DNA of 64,000 bases. Source: an uncultured Lachnospiraceae bacterium. GTDB taxonomy: Bacteria; Bacillota; Clostridia; Lachnospirales; Lachnospiraceae. Below the pieces are notes generated by a model. It had not been told where the DNA came from. It did no database searches and saw only the letters and a program-made list of their open reading frames with translations. Positions 23,755 to 32,230 of the stretch are shown here, in pieces (position 1 is the stretch's first letter; each line of letters opens with the position of its first letter). The position numbers and the translations under genes were made by a program. The DNA lies in the NCBI GenBank assembly GCA_902476265.1, contig CABSCP010000003.1:62001-126000 (forward strand), given 5' to 3'.

Positions 23755-24912
23755 ATGATTTGTATCAAAAACGGCACTCTGCACACCTTTTGTACGGCCG
23801 CCGGCAGAGTGGAAAACTTTCAGGCCGATCTTCTCATCGAAGACGGGAAAATTGTACAGACCGGTATCGGTTTTCCGGTCCCCGAAAGCTGTGAAATTGT
23901 GGATGCTTCCGGGCTGGATATTTATCCCGGCTTCGTGGAAGCACACTGTCACATCGGTCTGGACGGAACGGGAATCGGCTATGAAGGACAGGACTACAAT
24001 GAATATAATGACCCTGTCACTCCCCAGCTGCAGGCCCAGGACGGGATCAATCCTTTTGACCCCGCCTTAAAAACCGCTGCACTGGCGGGCGTCACCTGTA
24101 TCGGCACAGGCCCCGGCAGTTCCAATGCCATCGGCGGCACTTTTATCGCCATGAAAACCATAGGAAAACGGGTGGATGATATGATCGTGAAAACACCTGT
24201 TGCCATGAAATGCGCCTTCGGGGAAAATCCCAAAAGATGTTATAAGGAGCACGGGATCACAAGCCGCATGACCAACGCCGCCCTGATCCGGGAAGCCCTC
24301 CGGAAAGCCATTCAGTATGAGCAAAAGAAGGCGGCGGCTTTGGGAGATCCTCTCAAAGAGCCTGCTTATGATGCGAAGTGCGAAGCTCTCCTGCCGGTGC
24401 TCCATCATGCAATCCCGTTGAAGGCCCATGCCCATCAGGCCAATGATTTCTTCACCGCCCTGCGCATTGCAAAAGAGTTCGGCCTGGACATCACTCTGGA
24501 ACATGTGACGGAAGGCCATCTGGTAGCGGAAGAGCTGGCTAAAGAAAAGGTTCCCCTGGCAGTGGGTCCTACCCTGACCCATGCTTCAAAATTTGAACTG
24601 CAGAATAAGAGTTGGACCACTCCCGGTGTCCTTGCCAACGCCGGCTGCAGCGTTTCCATCATCACGGATGCCCCGGTGATCCCGCTGCACTATCTTCCCC
24701 TCTGCGCGGGCCTGGCTCAAAAGGCCGGAATGACCCAAGAGGATGCCTTATGCGCCATCACTATCAATCCCGCCCTCCATCTGGGCATTGCAGACCGGGT
24801 GGGCTCTCTGGAGCCCGGAAAGGATGCAGATGTGGTTCTCTTTAACGGCTCGCCGTTTACCGTGGAAGGCACCGTAAAAGCGGTCTATATCGACGGCAGA
24901 AAAGTACAGTAA
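23755..24912 (+). CDS. Amidohydrolase-superfamily metal hydrolase
   Basis: 385-aa cytosolic hydrolase with the amidohydrolase TIM barrel flanked by N- and C-terminal beta sandwich strands (start MICIKNGTLHT, end DADVVLFNGSPF). The metal site HxH is in VEAHCHIGLDG; further His in LKAHAHQANDF and TLEHVTEGH, and the metal Asp in IITDAPVIP. Closest in style to imidazolonepropionase-related enzymes of unknown substrate. The ribosome site is weak (AGAAAAAG), while a good AAGGAG lies 40 nt further up at 23707, so translation may involve a short leader. It ends at a strong terminator. Confidence 0.82.
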   Translation: MICIKNGTLHTFCTAAGRVENFQADLLIEDGKIVQTGIGFPVPESCEIVDASGLDIYPGFVEAHCHIGLDGTGIGYEGQDYNEYNDPVTPQLQAQDGINPFDPALKTAALAGVTCIGTGPGSSNAIGGTFIAMKTIGKRVDDMIVKTPVAMKCAFGENPKRCYKEHGITSRMTNAALIREALRKAIQYEQKKAAALGDPLKEPAYDAKCEALLPVLHHAIPLKAHAHQANDFFTALRIAKEFGLDITLEHVTEGHLVAEELAKEKVPLAVGPTLTHASKFELQNKSWTTPGVLANAGCSVSIITDAPVIPLHYLPLCAGLAQKAGMTQEDALCAITINPALHLGIADRVGSLEPGKDADVVLFNGSPFTVEGTVKAVYIDGRKVQ

Positions 24913-24923
24913 CCCTGGCCTTT

Positions 24924-24982
24924 GGGCGGCAAAATCTCCGGCACAGCAGATCCGATTCGCTGTGCCGGAGATTTTGCTGCCC
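24924..24982. terminator. Long bidirectional terminator
   Basis: 24-bp near-perfect stem from GGGCGGCAAAATCTCC to its complement, 11-nt loop, 12 nt past the amidohydrolase stop codon and just before the end of the DUF3783 gene. Confidence 0.85.
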
Positions 24983-24995
24983 AGAGGCCCGCTTT

Positions 24996-25400
24996 TTATT
25001 CTTTCCCGTTTTTCGCCTTCTCCCGCTGTTTTGCAAATTCGGCACGCTCTGCCGCCAGTTCCTGATAAAGCGCTGCGAAAGTCCATCCCACATTGTGCGC
25101 CGTCACCACCGCTTTTAAGGAAACCGAAAGGCCGTTTCCCCGAAGAAGTCCCAGCATCACATCCAGCCGTTCCTCCGAAAATCCGGAAAATATGAGCATT
25201 TCCTCCGGGAGTCGGGGCGGAAGTTCTAACAGAGACAGTTTTTTCTCAACGAATCCTTCCACGCCTGCCAGACAGCCGATCTGCTGTCCCGTCTGCAAAG
25301 GAGATACAGGGACAAAACCGGCCCCGATTTTCCCGGCCAGCGTAGCCATTTCCTTCTCTCTGTTCTCATTTCCTGCCGCATAGTATAGTAACGTTTCCAT
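24996..25400 (-). CDS. DUF3783-domain protein
   Basis: 134-aa cytosolic protein of unknown function. The C-terminal segment IFSGFSEERLDVMLGLLR and LKAVVTAHNVGWTF matches the DUF3783 pattern seen in Lachnospiraceae; the tail is a charged helix. AAGGAG lies 8 nt before the ATG. It follows the tocopherol-cyclase-like gene by 49 nt on the same strand, so they may be co-transcribed. Confidence 0.75.
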   Translation of the reverse strand: METLLYYAAGNENREKEMATLAGKIGAGFVPVSPLQTGQQIGCLAGVEGFVEKKLSLLELPPRLPEEMLIFSGFSEERLDVMLGLLRGNGLSVSLKAVVTAHNVGWTFAALYQELAAERAEFAKQREKAKNGKE

Positions 25401-25449
25401 TCTGTTCTCCTTCTCTCCTTGTATTCTGCCTTTCCGGTGCGCGGTCCCG

Positions 25450-26334
25450 TCACAATTCCGCTTCCACGCTGCCCGTTCCGGTATGATCGGCCACCAGACA
25501 GCCCTTTTTCCAAAAACGGACCCGCAGGGTACAGACCGGCCTTTCCCGAATGGTGCGTTCCATTTTCCCGTCCAGAGGCGCCTGCAGACAGAGACCCGGA
25601 TGGCTGTCCTTCCGCTCTTCTTTTACCTGAATCAAAAGATCGAAAGCCCCCTGTTTCAACCAGATTTCCCTGTGGGTGTGGCGGAGGATTCTGGCTCCCA
25701 GATAGGTGGCCATTCTGTATTGCTTCCCCTCATAATCCAGAACTGCTATACATCCTTTAAAACAGCCTCCCAAAAAAGGAATATCCGCTGCTGCCGCCAT
25801 CAAACTGCAGGCTTTTTCTTCCTCCCAGCCGCAGTGGCACCAGAAATAGCCGGACGGAAAGGAACTGCCTCTGTCTTTCTCTACATATCCCAAAGCCCCG
25901 TTTAAGTCAAAACCGGTTCCGTCTATTTCCAGTCTGCCCTCAACCCTATGGGACATGCTGACCACACCGTGACGGCATTGCAAAAAGGGAAACAGCGCAA
26001 AAGGCCCCATGATATCATAAGAAAGCGGCCTTTTGCCGGTGAACCGCAGCGCTCCCCGAACTGTTGCCAGACTGCCGCCCTCATCGTCCCGCAGATTCAC
26101 CTTGATCCCTTCCGGCGAAAAAAAATTCTCCCCGATCCGGATTTTATCCCTTTTCTGGCAGACCTGTAACATTTCTGCCGGAAAGGAAAAGGTCCGGTTT
26201 TCCTTTCCGGCGATCACCTGGATCATCGCGCCGCATTTCCATCGTGTCCGATACCAGGACGGAATGAACGCGATGATGTCATTCCCCTTCTCCTGCTTAT
26301 AATACCATCCCGAAAAATAATTGTTCTTTCCCAT
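25450..26334 (-). CDS. Tocopherol-cyclase-like family protein
   Basis: 294-aa soluble, beta-rich protein. The opening NYFSGWYYKQEK, the IPSWYR segment, MSHRVEGRLEIDG and the YVEKDRGSSFPSGYFWCH core match the tocopherol-cyclase-like family found in many gut Firmicutes. A true tocopherol role is not expected in an anaerobe; a lipocalin-like lipid-binding or modifying role is inference. GGAGG lies 6 nt before the ATG at 26334. The ribosome site and first codons lie inside the 89-bp repeat at 26326-26414. Confidence 0.8.
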   Translation of the reverse strand: MGKNNYFSGWYYKQEKGNDIIAFIPSWYRTRWKCGAMIQVIAGKENRTFSFPAEMLQVCQKRDKIRIGENFFSPEGIKVNLRDDEGGSLATVRGALRFTGKRPLSYDIMGPFALFPFLQCRHGVVSMSHRVEGRLEIDGTGFDLNGALGYVEKDRGSSFPSGYFWCHCGWEEEKACSLMAAAADIPFLGGCFKGCIAVLDYEGKQYRMATYLGARILRHTHREIWLKQGAFDLLIQVKEERKDSHPGLCLQAPLDGKMERTIRERPVCTLRVRFWKKGCLVADHTGTGSVEAEL

Positions 26335-26414
26335 AGCATCCTCCTGTTTCTCTATGAAAACAGGATTACCGCCACAGCGGATCTTATCCGATTAAAACGG
26401 TTTTTCCTTCAAAT
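26326..26414. repeat. 89-bp direct repeat, copy 1
   Basis: Identical over 89 bp to 28223-28311. It holds the ribosome site and first codons of the tocopherol-cyclase-like gene, the intergenic spacer, and the last ten codons of the AAA gene (ending in FEGKTVLIG and stop). Confidence 0.95.
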
Positions 26415-28078
26415 GCGAACCCATATTTTTGGATATTCACCGGCTCAATTCCCTTTTTATATAGAACCTGCTCATAATGCTTCTGTTCAATCTGCTCCAG
26501 CGCCTGGGCAACCGTTTCTTCAAGACTGCTCTCCCGCCCGGGGTTTCGCACTTTAAACTCTAAAATAATGGCGTTCTCTCCCGGCTTCTTTGGTTCCAGC
26601 ATAATATCATAGCGCCCGAAACCGCTCTCCTGGTTGGACCAGACTGTGTATCGGCCGGAAAGTTCTACCAAAAGTCCCAGCACAAAGCCATGATAAAACC
26701 GTTCCGGTTCAGACCGTCCGCCCGGATTTTTCCCGGTATCAAAATAGCTGAAAGTGGACAGCGCCACCCGGTTCATATATTCGTTCATCGCTTCCACATC
26801 CCCCTGCAGCAGCGCTTTCACAAAATCATTATAATCGGCATTTGAAACGGCAAACCATCTCCGCACCATGTGGTAAAACATCAGCTTCACTTCCGCATTT
26901 GTCAGAGCCAGTTCATATTCCGGCTGCCAGTTTCCGCTGTCCGGATCTGCCGGCCGAAAATGAATCACCTTTAAATATCCGCTGGCAAGCAAAAGACTGA
27001 ATACCGCATTTTCATCCTGATCCAACTGATTATATACAATCTGCTCATCAAATTTGACTTGTACCGTCCCATCCTGCAATAAAGTCTCAAATGCGAGTTT
27101 TATATTTTTACTCCCTTCCCGAATCAGTCTTCCGGCAAGGCTGTTAGAGCTGGTATTAGCCCAGTAAGTACCAAATCTTTTCTTATCCAGATAGTTCAGC
27201 ATCGACCAAGGATTGTAAATATTCTTCACGTTTCCAAAGCAGAAGCCATCATACCACTCCTTTACGGCACTCTCTTCCTCCGAAAGACCATATTCCGATA
27301 ATGCAGATGCAACTTCCTTCTGTGTAAAGCCAAACACATCCGCATATTTTTCAGAAGTTGTTGTAACTACCTCCAGGTTATTCAGATCTGAAAAAATAGA
27401 TTCCTTGCTGACCCTCGTAATTCCTGTCATAATCGCCCGGTCCAGATATGGGTTCGTTTTAAAAGACGCATTGAAAAAATTTCTCATAAAAGAGGTAATC
27501 TGATCCCAATAACCGTTACCATAAGCTTCCTGCATCGGCGTATCATATTCATCCAGAAGAATAATAACTTTTTTTTCATAATATCGGGAAAGAAATTCTG
27601 CCATTTTATGAACGGCCATCGTTGCCACCACTTCCGGCATATCCATTCGTACGCTTTGGTAGAAAGCTCTGTCTTCATCCGACATAAATTCCTCTTTTAA
27701 CAAAAAAGAGTTTCGGTTATATAAGTCCGCCAACAGCTGTCCGATCCGCTGTACCGCTGTTTCATACCGGGCTTCCTTCACATTTGCAAAAGAAAGGCTG
27801 ATGACAGGACAGGTTCCCTGTAGTCGGCGGTATTTTTCATTCTGCCAGACGGCGAGGCCTTCAAACAGATCCCCTCGTCCCGCGTAATCTATTGAAAAAA
27901 AATGTTCCAGCATGCTCATGGTCAGCGTTTTTCCAAAGCGTCTGGGCCTTGTGATCAGGGTTACGCTGTCTCCGTTTTCCCACCATTGGCGGATAAATTC
28001 CGTTTTATCAACATAAAAATAATGATTTTCCCGAATTGTCGAGAAATCCTGATGCCCGATACTGACCGTTCTTGCCAT
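26384..28078 (-). CDS. AAA-ATPase-like protein with C-terminal PD-(D/E)XK nuclease-like domain
   Basis: 564 aa. N-terminal AAA-ATPase-like domain: FYVDKTEFIRQW, Walker A-type TRPRRFGKTLTMSML near 40-55, and Walker B IILLDEYDTPM near 170. The C-terminal domain has GRYDIMLEP and AIILEFKV, the D...ExK core of a PD-(D/E)XK fold. This fusion family is abundant in gut anaerobes and often present in many copies; its function is unproven, possibly defence or DNA-related. AAAGGGGG precedes the ATG. It is flanked by an exact 89-bp repeat and is more AT-rich than its neighbours, which suggests recent duplication or transfer. Confidence 0.85.
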   Translation of the reverse strand: MARTVSIGHQDFSTIRENHYFYVDKTEFIRQWWENGDSVTLITRPRRFGKTLTMSMLEHFFSIDYAGRGDLFEGLAVWQNEKYRRLQGTCPVISLSFANVKEARYETAVQRIGQLLADLYNRNSFLLKEEFMSDEDRAFYQSVRMDMPEVVATMAVHKMAEFLSRYYEKKVIILLDEYDTPMQEAYGNGYWDQITSFMRNFFNASFKTNPYLDRAIMTGITRVSKESIFSDLNNLEVVTTTSEKYADVFGFTQKEVASALSEYGLSEEESAVKEWYDGFCFGNVKNIYNPWSMLNYLDKKRFGTYWANTSSNSLAGRLIREGSKNIKLAFETLLQDGTVQVKFDEQIVYNQLDQDENAVFSLLLASGYLKVIHFRPADPDSGNWQPEYELALTNAEVKLMFYHMVRRWFAVSNADYNDFVKALLQGDVEAMNEYMNRVALSTFSYFDTGKNPGGRSEPERFYHGFVLGLLVELSGRYTVWSNQESGFGRYDIMLEPKKPGENAIILEFKVRNPGRESSLEETVAQALEQIEQKHYEQVLYKKGIEPVNIQKYGFAFEGKTVLIG

Positions 28079-28141
28079 CGTCTCTGCCCCCTTTTCTTCA
28101 GCTTACAGGATGCCGATGAAGTCTTTTCCCACCTGTTATTC

Positions 28142-28170
28142 AGTATACCTGATTTCCCTCTGAATTACAA
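28142..28170 (-). promoter_or_regulatory. Promoter of the AAA/PD-(D/E)XK gene
   Basis: Minus strand TTGTAA (28170-28165), 17-nt spacer, TATACT (28147-28142). It lies inside the repeat-flanked segment, so the segment is self-sufficient for expression. Confidence 0.65.
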
Positions 28171-28222
28171 CAAGCCCATAAAAAGCGAGGGAAACCGGCA
28201 ATGCCGGAGTTACTGTTCACTC

Positions 28223-28311
28223 CTTTCCCATAGCATCCTCCTGTTTCTCTATGAAAACAGGATTACCGCCACAGCGGATCTTATCCGATTAAAACGGTTT
28301 TTCCTTCAAAT
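28223..28311. repeat. 89-bp direct repeat, copy 2
   Basis: Exact copy of 26326-26414, placed upstream of the AAA gene. On the minus strand it carries the last ten codons of an AAA-type gene and then a ribosome site with an ATG that reaches a stop after four codons, so it is a non-coding remnant. Confidence 0.95.
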
Positions 28312-28362
28312 ATTCTACTGACATACCACTTGTGTCGCTGGCTGATCTATCTCCGCGAATTT

Positions 28363-29697
28363 TTAATAGACCTTCCGAATCAGAGTCGCATGTGTCTTTT
28401 TAAAAATCAGCATGGCATCCCATGAATCCGAAAAGACAATCGGATGGCTCGGAGTAAGGACTTCCGTCACCTCTTCTCCGGTCTCAAGCTCCGGACTATA
28501 CATGGAACCAATATCGTGTATGAGTTCCCTTTGTGTCAGGTATTCCGATAATATCGGCTCTTTTGCAAGATCTGATAAATTGATATACCATGAAATTCCC
28601 GGCAGTTCTGCAAAAAGCTGCACAAAAGGGTTGGTTTCCTTAATCCGAAAACGGTTATAACCGCCTTTGGGATAATGAATCGCTGTAAAATCCCCTTCAC
28701 AAAAAGCCGTTCCTATCGCATAATAAGCGTCTCCCCACCGCTCGGAAAGCAGCTGTCCCATCATCTGCCCCCTTGAGGCATCTGTGTTTGTAAGAACTTC
28801 CCTGGCCATATGCATATTATGAGCCGTGACAAAAACCATATCTGCACGATCCATCTCTCGAATTCTTTCCACCCGGTCTGTCATATACTGATCCCTCAAG
28901 ATCGAATATTGTTTATTTATTTCCTCATCGTTTACTTGATTATTTACTCCCATCATCGGCAGCAGCGTCAGATATTCTTCCAGCACCTCCACACATTCCA
29001 GCGCAAGCTCATACTCATAAGAACCGGTATTCAGAACATATTCTTCTTTATTCTTTTCCATATCAGCTGCAATCAACTCCAGCGCATGACGTATCTCCTG
29101 CATATTCTCTTCTGACATTGTCCTGTCAGGGGCGATATATTTCTCCAGCTCAGAAATCCGTTTCTCATATTTGTCCGCTTCCGCCGGAGAAACCTTACCT
29201 AAATACGTGAGAAGATAGTCACTGGCATTGACGCTCTCCTGCATATCCATTCCGTAAAAATGAATTTTTAAATCCTCGGGCACCTGTTGATTATAGTCAT
29301 GCATCCACTGCAGCAAGTCCTCAAACTCATCCGTATGATAAATCCAGAATTCCAGATACTTTAATACATCGCCCGCCTTTGTGGAATCACTTTTTCCCAA
29401 AATATAGTCATTGATTTTAAGACAGCTCCCGTATGCCGCCTCCAGTATAAAAGTACGACATCCATACGTTTCCATTAAATGCTGAAAAACTTCTTTGCGC
29501 ATAGTATGATATTCCTTTGTCCCATGTGTGGACTCCCCCAGTCCTACCACTTTCACCCCCTCCGGAATCACAATTCCCGAGATATCTGAGGTATGGGATA
29601 AAAGGATTGTTTCTTCCTCACTCAGTTGATGCTGGCACGCGCCAAGAGACAGTACAATTGCCAGAAACGTAATCACAGCTATAAAACGTTTTTTCAT
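28363..29697 (-). CDS. Erythromycin-esterase-family lipoprotein
   Basis: 444 aa. Lipoprotein signal peptide (1-22) with lipobox LGAC, so the protein sits on the outer face of the membrane. The mature part matches the erythromycin-esterase family: GLGESTHGTKEYH with its catalytic-type His, FILEAAYG, FYGMDMQ and VFVTAHNMHMA. Relatives hydrolyse macrolide lactones, but most family members have unknown substrates. ATG at 29697 with AAAGGG upstream. Promoter TTGTGT-N17-TATACT at 29777-29749. More AT-rich than the surroundings. Confidence 0.8.
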   Translation of the reverse strand: MKKRFIAVITFLAIVLSLGACQHQLSEEETILLSHTSDISGIVIPEGVKVVGLGESTHGTKEYHTMRKEVFQHLMETYGCRTFILEAAYGSCLKINDYILGKSDSTKAGDVLKYLEFWIYHTDEFEDLLQWMHDYNQQVPEDLKIHFYGMDMQESVNASDYLLTYLGKVSPAEADKYEKRISELEKYIAPDRTMSEENMQEIRHALELIAADMEKNKEEYVLNTGSYEYELALECVEVLEEYLTLLPMMGVNNQVNDEEINKQYSILRDQYMTDRVERIREMDRADMVFVTAHNMHMAREVLTNTDASRGQMMGQLLSERWGDAYYAIGTAFCEGDFTAIHYPKGGYNRFRIKETNPFVQLFAELPGISWYINLSDLAKEPILSEYLTQRELIHDIGSMYSPELETGEEVTEVLTPSHPIVFSDSWDAMLIFKKTHATLIRKVY

Positions 29698-29748
29698 ATT
29701 TCGTCCCTTTCTATTCTTCATATCGACCGCAATAATTGTTCTTTTTCA

Positions 29749-29777
29749 AGTATAACGGACTTTCAACAAAAACACAA
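29749..29777 (-). promoter_or_regulatory. Promoter of the erythromycin-esterase-like gene
   Basis: Minus strand TTGTGT (29777-29772), 17-nt spacer, TATACT (29754-29749). Confidence 0.6.
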
Positions 29778-29920
29778 CTAATTAAGGAATAGATTGGTTG
29801 AAACGTAAATACAACCTATCCTCTAATCAAACGCTGTATTAAGAAAACGGAGGCCGGTCCCTATATGGCGGCGAAGTCATGACAGACTGGCCCAAAGTCG
29901 GCGACGTATTGAAAACGAAT

Positions 29921-29943
29921 GAAACCGGCACATGGCCGGTTTC
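29921..29943 (-). terminator. Hairpin after the beta-helix gene
   Basis: 9-bp perfect stem GAAACCGGC / GCCGGTTTC with a 5-nt loop, 43 bp past the beta-helix stop. The T tract is modest. Confidence 0.6.
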
Positions 29944-29986
29944 TCCTGTTTTCCTAGCATAAAGAAATTGCAACGTATTCTCTACG

Positions 29987-31924
29987 TTATTCTTCCCACA
30001 CACAGATTCTGTTGTAGCCTTCCGCAAGCTGCAGAGGCCCTGCCACGGGATTTTCCCCTCTCTTAGCTCCCAGATAATCCCGGTCAAACACGATGGGCGT
30101 GCCGTCCGGATTTTCATAAGGCTCCTCGGCAATCCGGGGCATTCCCAGATCCTTCGTCTCATAAATTCTTGTGGGTACGGAAAGCATTCCCTTCTCCACA
30201 TTCATTTCCAGATAAACCTTTCCGTCTTCCCGAATCACGCGCACCGCAGGATCAAATTCGGAAATATAGTTGCTCTGCTCCCTGTCAAAGGCTTTCACAC
30301 CCTTTAAATAGACATTGCCATTGATCGAAACGGGCTGGGGCACCAGGGTGAACTGCTCCACATCACCGTTGCCTAAAGATACCACCTTCTCTGCATATTC
30401 TTCCAGGGAAGTGGTGTGACCGTCATAACCGTCCGTACCGGTTTTGGCCTGTTCCGTATAAGTCACAGCCCCTCCCAGGAAAATATTCTGATACAGCCTG
30501 TCATCCCCGCTGTAAACAAACGTTGTCCCCGCCACTGCCGTGGTATGGGGATAGTGATAAGGGGTGGCCCGGTTGAGCACCGGCTCCCGGCGCATGGTGC
30601 CGCAGCAGAGGTTATGGACAAACGCGCTTCCCTGGGCGATGTTATCAAAGTTATAGGCAGACGCAAAAATATTATTGTCGATCAGGCAGGGGCCATGGGT
30701 CACTTCCACCATCAGATCTCTGTCATTTTCGTAATACAGGTTATTGCTCACCCGGGTGCCCTGCGCCTGCCAGTCCAGCCAGGTCCCCAGTGTGCAGTTG
30801 TGGAAATGGTTGTGATGAATCTGCACATCAATCGCTGCATGTAGCTTGATACCTGCGATTTCATAGCCGAAAAATTCATGCTTCACCGCAATGTTATAAA
30901 TATGGTTTTTATAAATTTCGCTGAACACACAGCCCATATGACCCACAATACCGTTCTGTCCACAGTCATAAATTTCATTGTTCCGGATCACATGAGAGCC
31001 GATGGTTTCCTTGCTCCAGCCTGTCTGCAGGGCCAGAAAGACCGCTTCCATCTGATACTGGTAGCCGGGCTTTCGATGTGTCCTGGTGCAAAGGTTATGC
31101 CCTGTCAGTCCCTCTTTGCCGATGCTGATTCCGCTGCACTTCGCATCATGGATCCTGTTGGCTTCTATGATCCAGCCTTTGCTCCAGTTGGTTCCCAGAA
31201 GGCCGGGCTGATCCGCTGTAGGAGGCGTCCATGGGCAGGCCGCCTGGGCCATCTCAAAGCCCCGCACCGTGATATAGTTTCTCCCTGTCAGTTCCGGATA
31301 AAAGCAGCATTTGCGCACATTGATTTCCGTCAGTTCTTCATTGGGGTCCTTCCCCTGGAAATTCGCATAGATTGTGGTTTTTTCCGCATCCACCTGCGCA
31401 TACCACTGATAGATGGATTCTTCCGGATGCAGCAACGGTTCCCCATGTTTTGTCCAGGGCGGATTGACTCCTTCCGTGCGCATCACCGGATTTTTGACTT
31501 CCTCCAGAGTAGCGGCCTCATAAAAAGATTTCCCGTTTAAGTAGACCTCTCCGGTATGCAGCGCTACATCCTCCGGTGAAATGAACCAGTCGCCTGAAAG
31601 CACCTCGCTGTAAGGGTTATATTCTCCGAAAAAGGAATTGGGAAGCACCGCCTTCCACACATTTCCTTCCACCTTCTCCCAGCAGGTAATCCGCTCGGAG
31701 CCTTTGATCACAACCTTCTCTCCTTCGGCCGCTTCATACACAATTCTTTCAATTGAACTGCGGCCGCCGCGTTCAGGCTTCACCCATTCCCGGTAAACGC
31801 CTTCATGAACCACCACCTTATCTCCTGACTGTGCCGCTTTCGCCGCCCGTGAAATGGTTAAGAAAGGCTGTTCCTTTGTGCCCGCCACCAGATCACATCC
31901 ATTTTTCGCTACATGATATTCCAT
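29987..31924 (-). CDS. Right-handed parallel beta-helix repeat protein
   Basis: 645 aa, no signal peptide. The N-terminus EYHVAKNGCDLVAGTKEQPF is the DUF1565-like start of secreted-type beta-helix proteins. The middle (about 240-450) has repeated helix turns with HIRNNEIYDCG-like patterns: NRIHDAKCSGISIG, NNEIYDCGQNGIVG, NHFHNCTLGTWLD. This fold is shared by pectate lyases and alpha-1,3-galactosidases, so a carbohydrate-active role on host or plant glycans is likely, but the class is not determinable. Start ATG 31924 with AGGGATG upstream. Divergent from an AraC regulator, its probable controller. Confidence 0.75.
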   Translation of the reverse strand: MEYHVAKNGCDLVAGTKEQPFLTISRAAKAAQSGDKVVVHEGVYREWVKPERGGRSSIERIVYEAAEGEKVVIKGSERITCWEKVEGNVWKAVLPNSFFGEYNPYSEVLSGDWFISPEDVALHTGEVYLNGKSFYEAATLEEVKNPVMRTEGVNPPWTKHGEPLLHPEESIYQWYAQVDAEKTTIYANFQGKDPNEELTEINVRKCCFYPELTGRNYITVRGFEMAQAACPWTPPTADQPGLLGTNWSKGWIIEANRIHDAKCSGISIGKEGLTGHNLCTRTHRKPGYQYQMEAVFLALQTGWSKETIGSHVIRNNEIYDCGQNGIVGHMGCVFSEIYKNHIYNIAVKHEFFGYEIAGIKLHAAIDVQIHHNHFHNCTLGTWLDWQAQGTRVSNNLYYENDRDLMVEVTHGPCLIDNNIFASAYNFDNIAQGSAFVHNLCCGTMRREPVLNRATPYHYPHTTAVAGTTFVYSGDDRLYQNIFLGGAVTYTEQAKTGTDGYDGHTTSLEEYAEKVVSLGNGDVEQFTLVPQPVSINGNVYLKGVKAFDREQSNYISEFDPAVRVIREDGKVYLEMNVEKGMLSVPTRIYETKDLGMPRIAEEPYENPDGTPIVFDRDYLGAKRGENPVAGPLQLAEGYNRICVWEE

Positions 31925-32230
31925 GTTTTCATCCCTACTTTCCGCCGCCCCTGTTACGGCTGTCAAATTCTTTCTGATAAATTGAATATAGCAAAATGTT
32001 CCTTCTTTCTCTTTCCTTTTTTTGCTCTTGATTTGACAAATATTGCCCTGTTTTTTCCTATAAATTCTTTTCTGACAGCTTTTTTATCCCCAAACGAATA
32101 AAATCAGCCCTGTATCTTGCCTTTTTTTAAAAAAACAGTTATGCTGAATACAATATTCCAACGCAAGAATCGTCAACCCGTGTCGCCTCTCTGCCAGGCC
32201 CACGAGTTCCCTCAAAACCAGGAGGCTTTT
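31925..32230. other. Divergent control region between the beta-helix and AraC genes
   Basis: 306 bases. On the minus strand an extended -10 box TGCTATATT lies at 31993-31985. A long pyrimidine-rich run on the plus strand follows (31999-32060). The AraC ribosome site AGGAGG is at 32220-32225. No further ORF. Confidence 0.45.

Noticed and set aside
23707..23757. Regulatory leader peptide before the amidohydrolase gene
   Set aside because: AAGGAG at 23707 is followed only by a CTG-initiated or MKKKR-type micro-ORF ending at the amidohydrolase ATG; suggestive, but too weak to list as a gene.
26326..28311. Insertion sequence or transposon bounded by the 89-bp repeats
   Set aside because: No transposase and no terminal inverted repeats; the repeats contain coding ends of the same gene, which fits tandem duplication and partial loss better.
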